A stretch of DNA of 64,000 bases from Diphasiastrum complanatum (lineage: Eukaryota; Streptophyta; Lycopodiopsida; Lycopodiales; Lycopodiaceae), in assembly GCA_029204225.1 (NCBI GenBank), contig CM055096.1, forward strand, positions 63,579,240 to 63,643,239, written 5' to 3'. The notes under the pieces were generated by a model. It did no database searches. It was not told the origin of the DNA and saw only the letters and a program-made list of their open reading frames with translations. Positions 1 to 12,584 of the stretch are shown here, in pieces; the stretch's first letter is position 1, and each line of letters opens with the position of its first letter. Both the position numbers and the translations under genes were made by a program.

Positions 1-1231
1 CATACACTGGAGTAATTTCTGGATTTCTGGGCTGATTGGGTGCCGGAGTAGCAATCAATCGGCCAAATTCAGAAATTTCTCCTGAATTGTACAAGGAATT
101 CTCTGTGAATTAAGAGGAATTTTCTGTGAATCAATGCAGTTTTGGAAATTCTACATAGCAGCAACTGAAACTGATGCTGGATCGTGTATGATGGTGCTAT
201 GTTATCGCTCGGTCGCTCAAATCTCATGAGAGGTTCGCTCGCCCTCTCTGTCTTCCTCTCCTTGTTCCTCAAATCCTCCAGAAGGCCGGTGGTGTATTTT
301 GATTTAGTTCTAGGAATTCATATAATGGCTCTGAATTATTGGCTGCACAAAATGTGCAGATTACTAGTGTGGAACCACGGATTGGAGACGATAAGCACAG
401 CCGGTCAAGCTGTCCTCCGAAGAGCGACTACCAGCGTACTAAAGGCTTTTTCTTATACCACCTACAAATCATGCGTGTCTCCTAGAGGATAGGGGTTCTA
501 ATGTTGCAAACTTTCATTTTTATCTGACAGAATAATTAGAGTTGCCTTTTAGATTGATTCCATCTTTCATCTTTTCTTTTAGATCTTATTTTTGTGTTTT
601 GGACAGACGAACTATGAGTAACACTGCCAATAACTTCTAACTAGGGATGTAGATTCTTGAGATAGAATTTCTGGAATGATGGCATGATCATGGGCAGATT
701 CTCTGGCGATGCTTTGCAAAGAGGAAAAATGGCAGACAAGATCTCAGAAGTACGGTATTGCAGCAAAATGCTATTAATCTTAGAGGTGCGAAATAAGTTG
801 ACGCCTTACAAAGATTAAAAGGGGTGGATGGCAAGTGATTTCGTTGTCATTCAAGCGGTATGGAGCTTTATTGTATGGGTGTTAGTATCATCTTATGTTT
901 GTTCTATTATGCGTAATGCCAAAATTGATTTCCAATAACAATCATTGCACATATAATCAGCAATTTCAACTGACATCAAAATTGTGCAGAAAGCTGAGCT
1001 CTTGCAGCACCACAAATAAAAAGAAGAAACAGAAGGTTACCACTACTGAAGCTTGGTGCGTTTCATCGTCTATTGACTGAAACAGAACACTCCTCTGCAT
1101 AGCTTGCCAAGACGGCTGGAAGCCGTGAAGCAAGTAAGCAATTCCTCCATCCCTGTCAATTTTACTGGAATCGTATATCTGATAATTGATTAGACTGAGA
1201 AACGGAGAGAATACAAAGGAGTAAGAATATT

Positions 1232-1290
<59 letters not shown>
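1..1290. repeat. Segmental duplication, copy 1 (partner 18,540-19,905)
   Basis: This stretch matches 18,540-19,905 in the same orientation along most of its length. Shared landmarks include the 'ctggatcgt' region, the 'cggattggaga' exon-like segment near 374, a 'ggcagacaag' block near 730, the 'aaagctgagctct' block near 990, and 'gtgaagcaagtaagcaatt' near 1,125. Both copies end in a GA tract. The block near 363 follows an AG and reads like a short charged exon, and the block near 1,130 is followed by a GTAAGC donor-like site, so a decayed intron-containing gene fragment is possible. No long open frame survives. I do not recognise the parent gene. Confidence 0.6.
1233..1288. repeat. (GA)n microsatellite
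   Basis: An uninterrupted GA dinucleotide run of about 55 bp. It sits at the end of the duplicated block, in the same relative place as the GA run at 19,846. Confidence 0.97.
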
Positions 1291-1292
<2 letters not shown>

Positions 1293-2850
1293 CTAAGCAT
1301 TTTGAATGGAATTGGGCTCCTAATTTCAAATCTCTTATAACCTCCTTTACTTAGTGACCTTTGCACCCTAAAATGGCCTCAAATTTATGGGGAGACACAC
1401 CCACAATTGGATCCAATGGTAGGATCACTACAATGACATTTCCACACATACAAGACCCAAAAGAAATACCTCCTTTTGGGAGTGAAATTGTTTATATCCC
1501 ACAATTTTCACTTGTTATGGGTTGTTAGATGACTTTTCAAACTCATAAATTATTTTTTATAAAAATGGTTTGTGAATGGCTTAGCTTTCTTTCTAAAGAT
1601 GCAGGCATAGCTATCCTCATAGCTATCCTGCACTTGTCCAAGAAGTGTTGTTCCGAGGGCATTATTTCTACACTAATCCAAGGTTTTGTATTATGCTCAT
1701 TTAAGTGTATAGTGAGTTTCAAAGCAAATCGTTTAGATACAAAAGGTAAAGTCAAGATTAAGAAGTTTTACACCTTTGATAGGGTCCCTCGTAATGAATA
1801 ATGATCATTGAGACACATCCTTTAGGCTGGTGGGGGGCTTTACTCCCTTTGAAAGGGTCTTCCTAGGTGTGAAGGCCTCACATTGGGACTTTACCCTATA
1901 CAAAAAACCTCCCTTGCATGAATTCAAGGCCAAGGCTTGAAGGGGCATAAAGCCCCTTGCCAAAGGCATTACCCAATATGCAAAAACCCACATGCAAGAG
2001 TTCAACTACAAAGCTTGGAGGGGGCATAAGACTTTATCCTATATGAAAAACCCCACATGTTGATTGTGGGGCCTCAAGGGACTTTACATTGATTTCTTGC
2101 CTTGGCTCTTTACAAAAGTAATGCCTTACCCATGCAAGTTGCCACTATTATGGGTGTAATGCCCTACCCAAGCTCCTTGACATAACATTTGACTTGTTTT
2201 GTTTTTCCAAACAAATGTTTGATCCATGGAAAAATTTGCAAGTTTTATTGTCCTTCAAAGGTTTCTTCATAGAAAGTCAAATGAATATATTAAATGCCAC
2301 ATTAAGGCTAGTTTTCAAATCTATTCGTCAAACTTAGAAAGTTGAATGATTTTATCAAACTTCATGTGAATAGCCAAAGCTCTAGAAGCCCGTTTTTTAA
2401 TTTGTTTCAAAACATGTTTTTGAAACGTTTAAAAGTCATGGCACCTATTAGAAAGCCAAAATAAGAATTCTCATTTCAAGTTCAATATTATCATAAAATG
2501 ACACCTTTCAAATTTCATCTCAAAGGAAGATATAGGATTCGTGAGAGTTGAACCTCATCTTTTCCTATTGGCCATTATATTTTTGTTTGAATCAAAATCT
2601 CCACCATCAAGATCATTTTGTATTTATTGAGATCAAATTGTGTTCCTTTAACTTAGAACTATGTTAAGTCTAAGTTTAGCAAATTTCTTGAATTATTTGT
2701 ATGGACTTTGGAACCTTGTAAAGTGTAAGTTACAAAGCTTATTTAATTTATTTGTGCCCTTGGCACTTCTTAGCCTAAGGCTTCCAAATATGCACAAAAT
2801 GCGAATTACCCACTCGAGCGTTTTGTCATGTGTGAACAATATTCAATAGC
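1289..2850. other. No gene; imperfect tandem repeats near 1,890-2,060
   Basis: AT-rich sequence without a convincing gene. Between about 1,890 and 2,060 two to three imperfect 70-90-bp units recur. Each has an 'actttaccctatac'-like stretch, a 'aaaaacc(t/c)c' stretch, a 'catgcaag/catgaatt' stretch and a 'gggggcataa' box. The short open frames here show no domain. Confidence 0.5.
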
Positions 2851-3540
2851 AACCCCAGTGTCATGAGCAACATTTCCCCACTGCCAACTGGGTGCTAGTC
2901 TGATGGCACTATCTTTGACTTGTCTGTGTGATTGTGTTGTTAATGGAGATGATGTCAAAAATTGTGAACTCCTACAACTTTGTCACGAAGCGAAGCGAAG
3001 CGAAGCGAAGCGAAGGCCGAAGGGCGAACAATTTGCGAAAGTTAGACATGCCTCAAAAACCCAAGGCACGAAACGAGGCGAAGGTCGAATGACGAACAAT
3101 TCACGAAAGTCAAACATACCTCCAAGACCAAAAGGCACGCCACAAAACGAAACGAAACGAAAAGAAAACAAAGGAAAATTTTTCACGCTGCCAACTGGCA
3201 GCTCAACGGGTGTGATCTCTTGTATTTCATGCTCAGCTGAAAGAGTTAGCAATAATAGAGAATAACTAACTAGTTGATTAGCGTTAACTACTCTTGTAAT
3301 TCTTTGTTTAGCTATCTTGTAAACTCCACACAATGGAGATATAAACGCAATTTTAGATCAACACGAGATAGAGTGAAAGAGCAGAAAAAAATAAAAATAG
3401 AAAAAGATAGAGAAACGAAAATAGTTGTGCATGAAAGTCTGCCAACGAGCAGAACACAGCGATTGAGCTGAGTGTCATGCCGCCAACGAGCGAGACACAG
3501 ATCATCTCGCTCAAAACCCAAAAACTGATAATGCAATCGC
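2851..3540. repeat. LTR-like fragment with CGAAG/CGAAAC tracts
   Basis: Holds a (CGAAG)n run near 2,985-3,015 and a (CGAAA)n run near 3,145-3,165, the same pentamer flavour found in the LTR family at 7,165-8,326 and 57,288-58,540. A 'gccaactgg' box recurs at 2,883 and 3,190, and an 'acgagc(a/g)(a/g)(a/g)acacag' box recurs at 3,444 and 3,485. This resembles an LTR promoter region, but I could not find both ends. Confidence 0.35.
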
Positions 3541-5868
3541 TCTCTTCTCCATCTCCTTGTTTTTTGTTGTCTTGATTGCTTGAATGATTTATGTTCTGTG
3601 ATCTATAGTCACGTGCCTAAGATCTTGAAGGCTTTCGCATAAGAAAACCAAACGAAAACAATTTGTTTGCAAAACAAAAGTTATGTGGCATTCAAAGAAA
3701 AGATACTTTTTCACATTCACATGAAAAACAAAGTGAAATTCACTGTGAGAGACAAACCAAACATGTTGCTCTCGAGTAGAGAGAGAAAATATACTCATAC
3801 TCGAGTAGAAAGAGAATAGACCAAAAATGTATGTGAACCAAAATTGCATTAACTCTTAATTTCATTATTTGTACAAAGAGTGAGCTCCTCTATATAGTGA
3901 TTCAAGATCCAAGAGGAGTATAGAGCAAGGAAAATGATTGGATCTCTTACATAGCTCCTCTAACTTTGATTTGTCTATGACATAAGGACCCTTGATTATG
4001 ATTGGACCAATTTCATGGATCTTTCACTTTTGATTGGTCATATGACTTCATGACAACAGATAGGAAAGTGTCACTAGCCCTCTACTATCATGCCATGTGT
4101 AAGAAGCATAACCTACCTCGAGCTACATCACACACCAAAATTGGCCTAATCACCTACTAACATATGTGCATCAGGTAGAAAATTCAAATGACCCCCCAAA
4201 CTCAAGATTAAGGCCTATTGACTATTCAAACTCTTCATAAATGAACTAAGAAGATTATGGCTATCCTCCATGAGTGAGAACATGCTCCACACATGTGGGA
4301 TTTCACTATGTAGATGATATTGCGACATGTGCTTTGCTCATCACATCCAAAATTGAGTGTAGTTGTTATCCGGACTTGCCACACTTCACATTGGTGATTA
4401 AAGAAAGTCGTTTCATGTACGAACAACTTAAATGTGATCCATGTGTTAACACACTCCTTATTCATCCAAATCATATCAAAATTTACGATCATTCTCATGG
4501 TTATATATGATATCTCATATGAATCCAATTAAATGAATTCCATTAAACCAATTTTACTATGGAATTACTCCAAAACTGGTATTATGCAGATCTTCAAAGA
4601 TTCCAAAGAAAGCTATATTACATAACACAAACTCATTTACTAGCTCAGATGTCCATTTTTCTTCCTCCCTTAGATTTTTCGATCACCCAAAAAATTTTAT
4701 CAACTAAGGTACACAAATTTTCCCTAGACACAGTGTGAATGATAATCTGTTTTTCCTTTTCCTTTTACTAGCTTAAGCATTACTACGTTAAAGTCGACTA
4801 TTTCAAATGCAACCAATGAAAGTATATAAATGGAAAATCCACAAAATTTGGATTTCGGTACTTCTTCTTTTACTATATTCGACAGAAAACCCTTGTGTCG
4901 AATAAAGAATTACTTCCATTTGATAACAACACTTCCTTCATTAGTTCAACTGAAATTCGACCTTAACAAATATCATACTAAAAGCTTTTCCTTGCCAACT
5001 TTAATGACAAAAATAATTTAGAATGCAATAGCAAAACCTTCAATCAAAAAGAAAAAGAAAAATATGAATATATGGATTTGAAAATTCATGAGCACCACTT
5101 AACTCAATTCACCGAGAGAATATTACTCTAGAGTTAAAATATCAAAAGAAAGGTACCTATATGCATGCCTGGGAACCAATCTTTGAAGATTATATAATTT
5201 GCCGTTAATCCCAAATTTATAAACCTAGTTCGTAAATTCTCAATTAGGATTAAATGCAGGGAAGAAATATTCTTTCAACCATTTCTCCGGTTACGACAAG
5301 AGAATTCGGTAATTTTATCAACATAGTTAATTTTGGTAGATTTTTCCAAAAATCATCTCTCTGAAACTAACTCTGGCTTGACTCCATATTTCCAATGTAC
5401 TAAGGCTCCAAAAGCTCTTGCTTATGAGTAACCTTCAGTGTAATACTAATGTAACAACTGTAAGCCACATAACTTCCTTAAGAAGTTACTTTTCCCTAGA
5501 GCCTTAAGCATAGACATGGTGTCAGACTCCAAAATTAAAACTTAATTTAAAACCTAGCTTATCCCGTGCGCAACAATCCGCAATGTCGATCTCCGTGCAT
5601 GTACAAACATCAGAGCACATGAAACATTGGAGATGGCTTCCTTGTCTCCTCCCAACCTTTGCTGCATAGATTATGATGAGGAATGCCTCTTTGTAGGCTC
5701 ACTTATGCACAATCCTCAAGCACCCCTTAACCCTAACCTTTTCTAACGTCAACACATGGCCAATTCCATGCACAATCGACACTTGCCACTTGGTAGTACC
5801 CTGACACATAGGCAAGTGAGTAGGCTGACATGTGTGACTCAGACACTGGACCAAGTGTCCGAAGGAAT
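3541..5868. other. Intergenic, no gene seen
   Basis: About 2.3 kb of AT-rich DNA. Open frames are short, have no recognisable domain and occur on both strands at chance level. I see nothing here beyond simple AT-rich sequence. Confidence 0.6.
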
Positions 5869-6092
5869 GAAGCATGAATCTCACTCCCCAATCTAAGCCA
5901 TTCCACTTTTAGATCCAAAACTAAGCTTGCACACTTAGTTGGCTTAGATCTCCATCTCTACTAAGTAGTATAACCCTCTCCCCATTGGATCGATGCCTGC
6001 TACTACACACGATACTCACCCAGTTGGAGATCCAAACTTGTTCTTGGCCCTATTGATCACATTGATTAGGGAGGCACGAAAAGGGTCCAACA
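5869..6092 (+). repeat. 3' part of an LTR (pair with 11,219-11,443)
   Basis: This 224-bp stretch reappears in direct orientation at 11,219-11,443 with scattered substitutions. It ends in 'tccaaca' directly before a tRNA-Asp-like primer site, which is how a plant Gypsy-type 5' LTR ends. Similarity does not extend upstream, so only the 3' part is shared and the true LTR start is not visible. Confidence 0.65.
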
Positions 6093-6098
6093 TTTTTT

Positions 6099-6116
6099 TG
6101 GCGCTGTTGTCGGGGA
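6099..6116 (+). other. Primer binding site, tRNA-Asp type
   Basis: 'ttggcgctgttgtcgggga' differs at two bases from the plant tRNA-Asp-complementary site TGGCGCCGTTGCCGGGGA. It follows the LTR end within a few bases. Confidence 0.7.
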
Positions 6117-7159
6117 GACGATGCTAAACTCTCCTAAAGATGGGTCTTTAGATTTTATTTCTCTGATTTTTTTCTCTTTTTGAGAGGTTATTTACTCGCT
6201 CGACCTCAAGATTTTTTCACTTTTTTTATGTTGTTTTTACTCGCCACTTTTTGAGAGAGCATAGCAGACCCAAAAGCATCTTCTACTCTTTTACTCATAA
6301 TTAATCACCTAATTACTCGTCAATTTGAATTTCTCGCTCATTTTTGTTTTTTCTGTCTTTTTTCTGTTTATTCGCCAACAGAGATTTCTCTCCATCCACT
6401 CAGTATCTTTACTCGCCATCAGTATAGTAGCAAGCACAATACTTGATCTACCTTGTACCAAACTGGCGAGTAATGATCTGATTCTTCGCCATTATTCGCC
6501 TTTACTTGCCAACTACTCCACTTTACTTGCCAACTTCACAAAAGGTTCAGATCATCATTTATAGCACGTGAATATTTATAGCTCGGGAAGTAACTAGACA
6601 TTACTCGCTATTACTCACCACTGTTATTACTCACCATCAGATAAAGCTGAAAATATTTTCTGAGTATCTAACAATCATAATCCATCTGTATATTTTGATC
6701 TTCCCCGTGCAGTTACACTTTTTTTCGTCCATCCGATTTTGTTTAGATTCCAATCTGAGTTCAATTTATTTCGGTTTAATCCACATCTAGATCCATCCTC
6801 TGATCGCCCTTCTATAGAAAAGATCTACAAAAATATCTGAGGATTGCCTTTATTTGCCAGTAGAATATTTTACTCGCCGACTATAAATTTTCACCCATCT
6901 TCCACCCAGTTTACTCACCACCAGACCAGCAGCCTCATAAACCCATTTTCTATCAATTCTGTTTACTTGCCATTACTCGCCATCAGCCTATTTTACTCGC
7001 CTACAATCTCCTAGTTCTTCCTTTGACTCCGGATCCCAAAATCACCGCCTGATCGCCCGAATGGCACCGAAACGTCGCTTTCGGATGCCTCTGCTCCCCT
7101 TGGCCACAACAAGTCAGAGTCACTAGGAGTGTAGCCCCACCGACCACAATCCTAGCCAT
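6117..7159 (+). other. Retroelement leader with clustered TTACTCGCC motifs
   Basis: No domain-bearing open frame. Variants of 'ttactcgcca' recur about fifteen times between 6,185 and 7,010, for example near 6,238, 6,410, 6,487, 6,600, 6,873 and 6,963-7,000. This is the position of an element's untranslated leader between primer site and gag. Confidence 0.5.
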
Positions 7160-7164
7160 TCATC

Positions 7165-8326
7165 TGATGTTGAATAGATGCAAAAAAATGCACAAATTCT
7201 AGCCAAAATAACTCAAGTGATGAAACTAATAAAAGAAAAATCACGAACGATTCGCGAAACTTTTTTTGCGACACTCGAATTATTTCTAATTGAGTTGGAT
7301 CAATCAGGCTCTATAACGCAACCAAACGAAACGAAACGAAACGAAACAAAATGAAGTGAAGCAAAACTTGCACTGACATTGATTCATGTTGGAAGCACAG
7401 ATCGTGAAAACAAAATGAAGCGAAATAATTCGCGACAAGATTAATGGCTCTCTGTAATGAGATGAAATGAGATGAGACGAAACAGGACGAAACGAAACTT
7501 AGGTGAGCTCTGTAATTGATCTATCCCTATAGCAAAGTGATCGCGAAGTGAAGCACGAAGTGAAAGGATTCGTGAACGAAATTAGTTCGTCAGGAATTTA
7601 GATGTGATCGCTGGTCACTGTCGATTGTATCACTCTTACAATCCTTCAGAGAGAGTAGTCAGACACTTCTGATCTACGTTACCAAATTAATGTAGCATTC
7701 AACAAAGATCAAACCAAAGTGCAGAATTAAATGAACAAGCAAAATTAGATACACGAATAGTAGCAGACAAATTAACATTCCAGATCACACTATCATCTAG
7801 AATAATAATGTGCACAAACAGCTACAAAATTATCTATTGATGTTTTTGATTCTTCAAGCACTGCATGCAGATCCACGTAGTGCGTTGGCATGAGAGAAAT
7901 ACTATTCTCTCACGAATTCGTGTCTCGCTTGCTAGCGGACTTTGGATCTATTGATCCTATTACAAAAAATTGTCTCGCACGCAAGCGGATTGTATTTTGT
8001 ATTTTTGTCTTCTTCTTCTTGTCTTGCTTACTAGCATTAGACTTCAGGCATTCATTATGCATCAAAACAGAAAGTATATAGTTGTGTCATGTAACTTTTA
8101 GATTAGAGCGATTAAGCATCTACAACTAATCACGAATTACAAGAGTGGCAGATTAGCCACGATCTAAAGTGCTTCTGCTGATGTCATGATATCATAACAA
8201 ATATTTGTACCCCATGGTACTTGGCTGATCTTCTTGGCTGTTTGTGTCGTGTCGTGTCGGCTTTTGTCAAAGGTTCAAAATTGAAAGCTAGCAAAGCTTT
8301 GGCATTAAAAACAAAATGTTTCTTCA
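7165..8326 (-). mobile_element. Solo LTR with 5-bp target duplication
   Basis: Read on the minus strand it begins TGAAGAAAC and ends in CA. It is flanked by a perfect direct TCATC at 7,160-7,164 and 8,327-8,331. It matches the LTR at 57,288-58,540 nearly end to end, and that copy abuts a primer site, so the identity as an LTR is supported. No internal region adjoins, consistent with a solo LTR left by LTR-LTR recombination. It contains (GAAAC)n-like patches near 7,325 and 7,470. Short frames inside it are not genes. Confidence 0.8.
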
Positions 8327-8331
8327 TCATC

Positions 8332-9442
8332 CAATCCCACATCATCCTCCTGAACCACCACTTCATCGTCCGCATCTCTCAGCAGACCAGCAGATCCTCC
8401 TCTCCTACTACATCCACTTCCCCCAGCCAAGAAAAGGGAGAAACATCTTTCCGATCTATCCGCCGACTCCCTATCGCCCATGCACCATCCCAATACACCA
8501 TCCTACCCATGCTTATAGAGCAAGATCTCGTAGCCCTCCATTGATGGCTGTCTGACAGTTTTTACTACTGCAGGCTTAGACACCATGGACATACCCTTCA
8601 GCTAGGACCTTTTTGTTGTCCAGAAGACCTTTTCCACTTTCGATACAGATCACTTTCCAGTAACCCATAAAGGACAGGACTATACAGTCTCCCTCAATCC
8701 CTTGCTAATTTCATCGGCGCTTAACCTTCCCCATGCCACCCACCTGCCGATAACCCGAGCCCTTGCCAGATATGACATATCCATTTTTTTCCTCCCAGAT
8801 CAGGGTGAAATCAAGACCAAAACCAACGATTAAGACTTGATTTTTGAAATCAAAAATCCCAATCTCCGAGAGGCGATAGACTTTCTATGAGCCACCATCC
8901 TCGTGAGTTCTCACTGCCCTAACCGCATGTCCATGGTCATGACAACCATGATGGACGGATGAAAAAGAAAAGAAAAAGAAGTCCCACAAAAAGAATCAAA
9001 GGACTCACTTTTCTTTTCTTGTTTTTCACCGTTCATTCTGTGTTCTCTTTCTTATTTTTCTTTTATTTTCTCAATCTATTTGTATATACACTTTATCTGT
9101 CCCCCCCCCCCCCCCCCTTCTCTAGCTAAGTATTGTCACCACAAATGTTTTAATCACTTTTCGCTGCTTCTCACCTTCCCCTCTCATCCATATCCCTTCA
9201 CCTTCTTTCGCAATGATTTCACATTGTCATGCATGCTAACGCTAAGACACACACAGATGCCAAGGGACTGTCACCAAATTCATAGTGAGGGCATGTTAGA
9301 AGGTTCTTCTAACTGATTCTGACTATCAAAAGAGTATAACATATATCAAGCAACGGAGTCGAGCCACCGAACTACAATCAAGAGCATCGACAATCACAGA
9401 TAAAGATGTTCCAGAATGTATATGTATTGGGAACGCCAATGC
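8332..9442. other. Retroelement-internal or intergenic sequence, no gene
   Basis: C-rich pyrimidine-biased sequence near 8,330-8,550 and a 16-17-base poly-C run at 9,102-9,117. Overlapping frames on both strands reflect base bias and contain no recognised domain. It lies between two oppositely oriented LTR relatives. Confidence 0.5.
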
Positions 9443-10440
9443 TGAAGAAACAAAACGTTTCTAATTACAAAACCTTGATAGCTTTTAGCCCTCAGCTTGA
9501 CGAAGACATTCGCGAACTCGAAGATCTGGAGACACGAAACACGAAGAGTTTCGCGAACATGAAAGTCAAAGGAGACGAAGACTAACGATTCACGAACATG
9601 AAAGATTCACGAACGAGAATCTTTTGCGGTCCAGTATGAGAGAAAGGCAGACAAGAAAAACGAAACCAACGACGTGACACAAAAAAATGTCGCGAAACCT
9701 GTTTTGCCCTCACACTCCAAAGAGTACTAGCAAAGATCGTGCAAGTACCCAAAAGTACAGAAATTTGATCTGATGGCATGACGTCGCAGATACTTCCTAG
9801 ATCGTGGCTAATCTGCAACTCTTGTAATTCCTTGATTAGTTGTAGATGCTTAATCACTCTAATCTTAGATTTATATAGAGCGACTACACTTACTGGATGA
9901 TACTTGACATATAGATCAATAGAATACACACATAGTGTAAGCACAGTGGTCTGATGCTAGTAAGCAATCTAGACGAAATACAGACAACAAAAAGTTCGCC
10001 TGCGTGCGAGACGAGCTCTGTGATCAGGATCCATAGAGATCCAAAGTCCGCTAGTAAGCAAGACATACATCCGTGAGAGAAGTGTATCTCTCTCACGCCA
10101 ATGCACTGCGTGGATATGCATGCAGTGCTTGAGGAATCAGAGAAGGAAAATCGATAGATGATATTGTAGCCTTCGCGCAAATGTCATTTTTTGTTTCTGA
10201 TCTTGAATGCAATTGCTTCTACTGTTATTTCGTATGGCTGAGTTTTCTTGTTCATTTGAATTCCGCACCTTGGTTGAAACTATGTTGAATGCCACATCAA
10301 TTTTATAAACGTAGATCAGCAGTGCCTGACTACATTCTGAAGGATTGTAGGAGTGATTCAGCTGGCATCTAAACTCCATCCGAATCTCAAGAGGGAATCG
10401 TGGTTGCTTCGCGAAAGCTTCACGACTGTTGCGACATTCT
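9443..10440 (+). mobile_element. Inverted LTR relative of 7,165-8,326
   Basis: Starts with the same terminus, TGAAGAAAC, at 9,443 and runs on the plus strand through the shared 'gcactgcatgcatatccac'-type block near 10,115 and the 'gtagatcagcagtg' block near 10,310. Similarity to the other two copies fades after about 10,360-10,440. I did not find its 3' CA terminus or a target duplication, so it may be truncated or rearranged. Confidence 0.6.
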
Positions 10441-11218
10441 TATTCTCTTCAGATGCTAGAGACGTCAACAAGTTAGCCAATGAGTAGAAACAAAGTCCAA
10501 CGCCTCACCATCATATTTTATGGCGACAGGAATAAAAACATGGCCGAGTCAGCATAAAGATTTAGATCTACCTGGAATGTAATGTCAGACACTCATAGAA
10601 GGTGCATTGTACTCGTAAGCCTATGGCACGAGATTTAGAGGTTGATCACTGCTCTAATGGGCCTAAAGTGAAAAAAGACCCAACTAGTTAAAATGCAATT
10701 TGGTTTACATCTTTTCTAGTCCTTATGGCACATGGTTTTGAGTGAACTCTAAACCCTAATCCTAGGATTGTCTATAAAGAGGCATGTGACACCATTTTGT
10801 AATCCCTTTTCATTGAGAAGAATAGAAATTGAGAGAGAGAGAATACATCCTCCTTCCATTTTTGCTTGTTTGCAAAGGCCTCCTATTTTCTTTGTGTGTG
10901 ATGCTTATGGATGTTGAATGCATGTTTGTTGTTGTTATTAATCAAGCTATCACAATCAAGAATGATCTTTAGCACTTGCATTCTTCCATAGTTTCAAAAC
11001 TGATCCATAATATCCACACTCAAGCAAAATAGGTGTTAGAAATCCCCTTTGGAGAGATCATTAGATTCGGTAGTTTCCCTTTCCATTGTCCATCTCCCTT
11101 GAGAAGATCAACCTCATGAGGGAAAGATCTAGAGCCAATAATGCCTAGATGAGCCAAGAAACCAAGATCCAAGATAAGGATCAAAACAAAACAAAGAAAA
11201 CCCAAAAAGAGAAAAAAA
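10441..11218. other. No gene seen
   Basis: Non-coding. A 'tctataaagaggc' TATA-like stretch near 10,771 and a 'gagagagagagaat' stretch near 10,832 are compatible with an LTR promoter, but no boundaries can be drawn. Confidence 0.4.
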
Positions 11219-11443
11219 GAAGCACGAATCTCACTCTCCAATCTAAGCCATTTCACTTTTAGATCCAAAACTAAGCTTGAAACCCTTAGTTGGCTTAGAT
11301 CTCCATCTCTACTACGTAGTATAACTCCCTCCCCGTTGGATCGATGCCCATTACTACACACGATATTCACCCGGTTGGAGATCCAAACTCGTTCTTGGCC
11401 CTCTTGATTACACCGATTAGGGAGGCATGGAAAGGATCCAACA
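11219..11443 (+). repeat. Second copy of the 5,869 LTR segment
   Basis: Direct repeat of 5,869-6,092, ending in the same 'tccaaca' at 11,438-11,443. No primer site follows, as expected at the outer end of a 3' LTR. With the first copy it brackets about 5.1 kb that later received other insertions. Confidence 0.6.
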
Positions 11444-12360
11444 CATAAGGACAATGGAGGAGGTGGATTTAACCTTCGTTGAACTCACAAAAAGTACTGG
11501 ACACTGAGATAGAGGTTCATGAAAACTGGTGAAGGTTCTTATCAAGCAAAACATTTAGATTTGGAACTGGCGAGGTTTCAGAAGATCAACTCCTATTGGA
11601 AACTCTCGCAGAGATGGCTAACCTTTGCAAGAATGTTCACTGACTGGATCATGAAATGGAAATGCTCAGAATTTTTGATGGGCAACTTGGCAAAGGTTGC
11701 TATTGACTAGAGATGCAGAATAATGAGACCAATCAATTCCCCTATATTCTCAATACTTGGGAGGGAAGGATACTTCGCAGGGGTCACTGTATTGGATGGA
11801 ACCTTTGCCGAAAGGTCTATTAGCTCAGCCCATTGAGGGCTAGCTGTAGTAGCACTGGTGAGAATTATCTTGTAGAGGCAATGCAGATTTTATTGTCTAT
11901 AGAGGTTTTTTGGACCAAATTAGAAAGTCTTAGGCTCATAACTCATTTTTCGACAATAAAATAACGATGAACCTTCGCCCATTCTTCTGTTAGCTAAAAT
12001 TAGAGAGAGAAAGATCCAGGAGATCTAGCGAGAGTTCCTACGGGGTAGAAGAGATTTGTTTTTGTAGTTTTCAGAGGTTTTTTGCTTGTTTCTAAGAATT
12101 GGCTGGGAACTAACCTTTGCCAATTTTACAGTAGATTGGGAATGTGATTCCAAGTTTGTACCCAAGTCGGCAAGAGTTGTTAGGTTGAGAGACATAGAAA
12201 GTTATTTGCTCTGCTAGTAGTTTTTCGCCTCAAATTGTCCTTTTGCAAAATTTTAGAGTGGTTGTAATCAAATCAAGCCAAAATCGGCCCAAATCAAGCC
12301 TACTAGCCCCCAACATTCAAAACAAAGAGAATGCAAGCAAAAAGAGAGATAAGAAAACTA
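11444..12360. other. No gene seen
   Basis: About 0.9 kb with short open frames only. I see no domain, repeat boundary or splice-supported exon. Confidence 0.5.
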
Positions 12361-12378
12361 TCCTCGGCAATGGCACCA
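12361..12378 (-). other. Inverted tRNA-Asp-type primer binding site
   Basis: 'tcctcggcaatggcacca' is the reverse complement of a degenerate tRNA-Asp primer site. It implies a minus-strand LTR element whose LTR lies to the right, from about 12,380, and whose internal region lay to the left. The far LTR end was not found. Confidence 0.5.
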
Positions 12379-12462
12379 ATGCAGGGGGTTGGATTTCCAC
12401 TTAGTGCTTGTCATGACTTAATACAAGTAGTGTGTGTTCCCATGTGATTGTTGCCATCTATC

Positions 12463-12584
12463 AATTAAGTATGCATTCAAGCTCCAATGCAAGAAAAGTT
12501 CTTAACACTACTCCGACCAGTTCAATTAAGCATGCATTCAAGATCCAATGCAAGAAAAGTTCTTAACACTACTTCGACTAGTTT
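12463..12584. repeat. Tandem duplication, 61-bp unit
   Basis: Two adjacent copies share 'atgcattcaag', 'tccaatgcaagaaaag' and 'ttcttaacactact' with a few substitutions. The motif 'taacact' continues at irregular spacing to about 12,750. It lies within the probable minus-strand LTR. Confidence 0.8.

Noticed and set aside
8184-8555. Overlapping Pro/His-rich frames on both strands
   Set aside because: Caused by a pyrimidine-biased stretch at the solo LTR edge; no domain or splice support.
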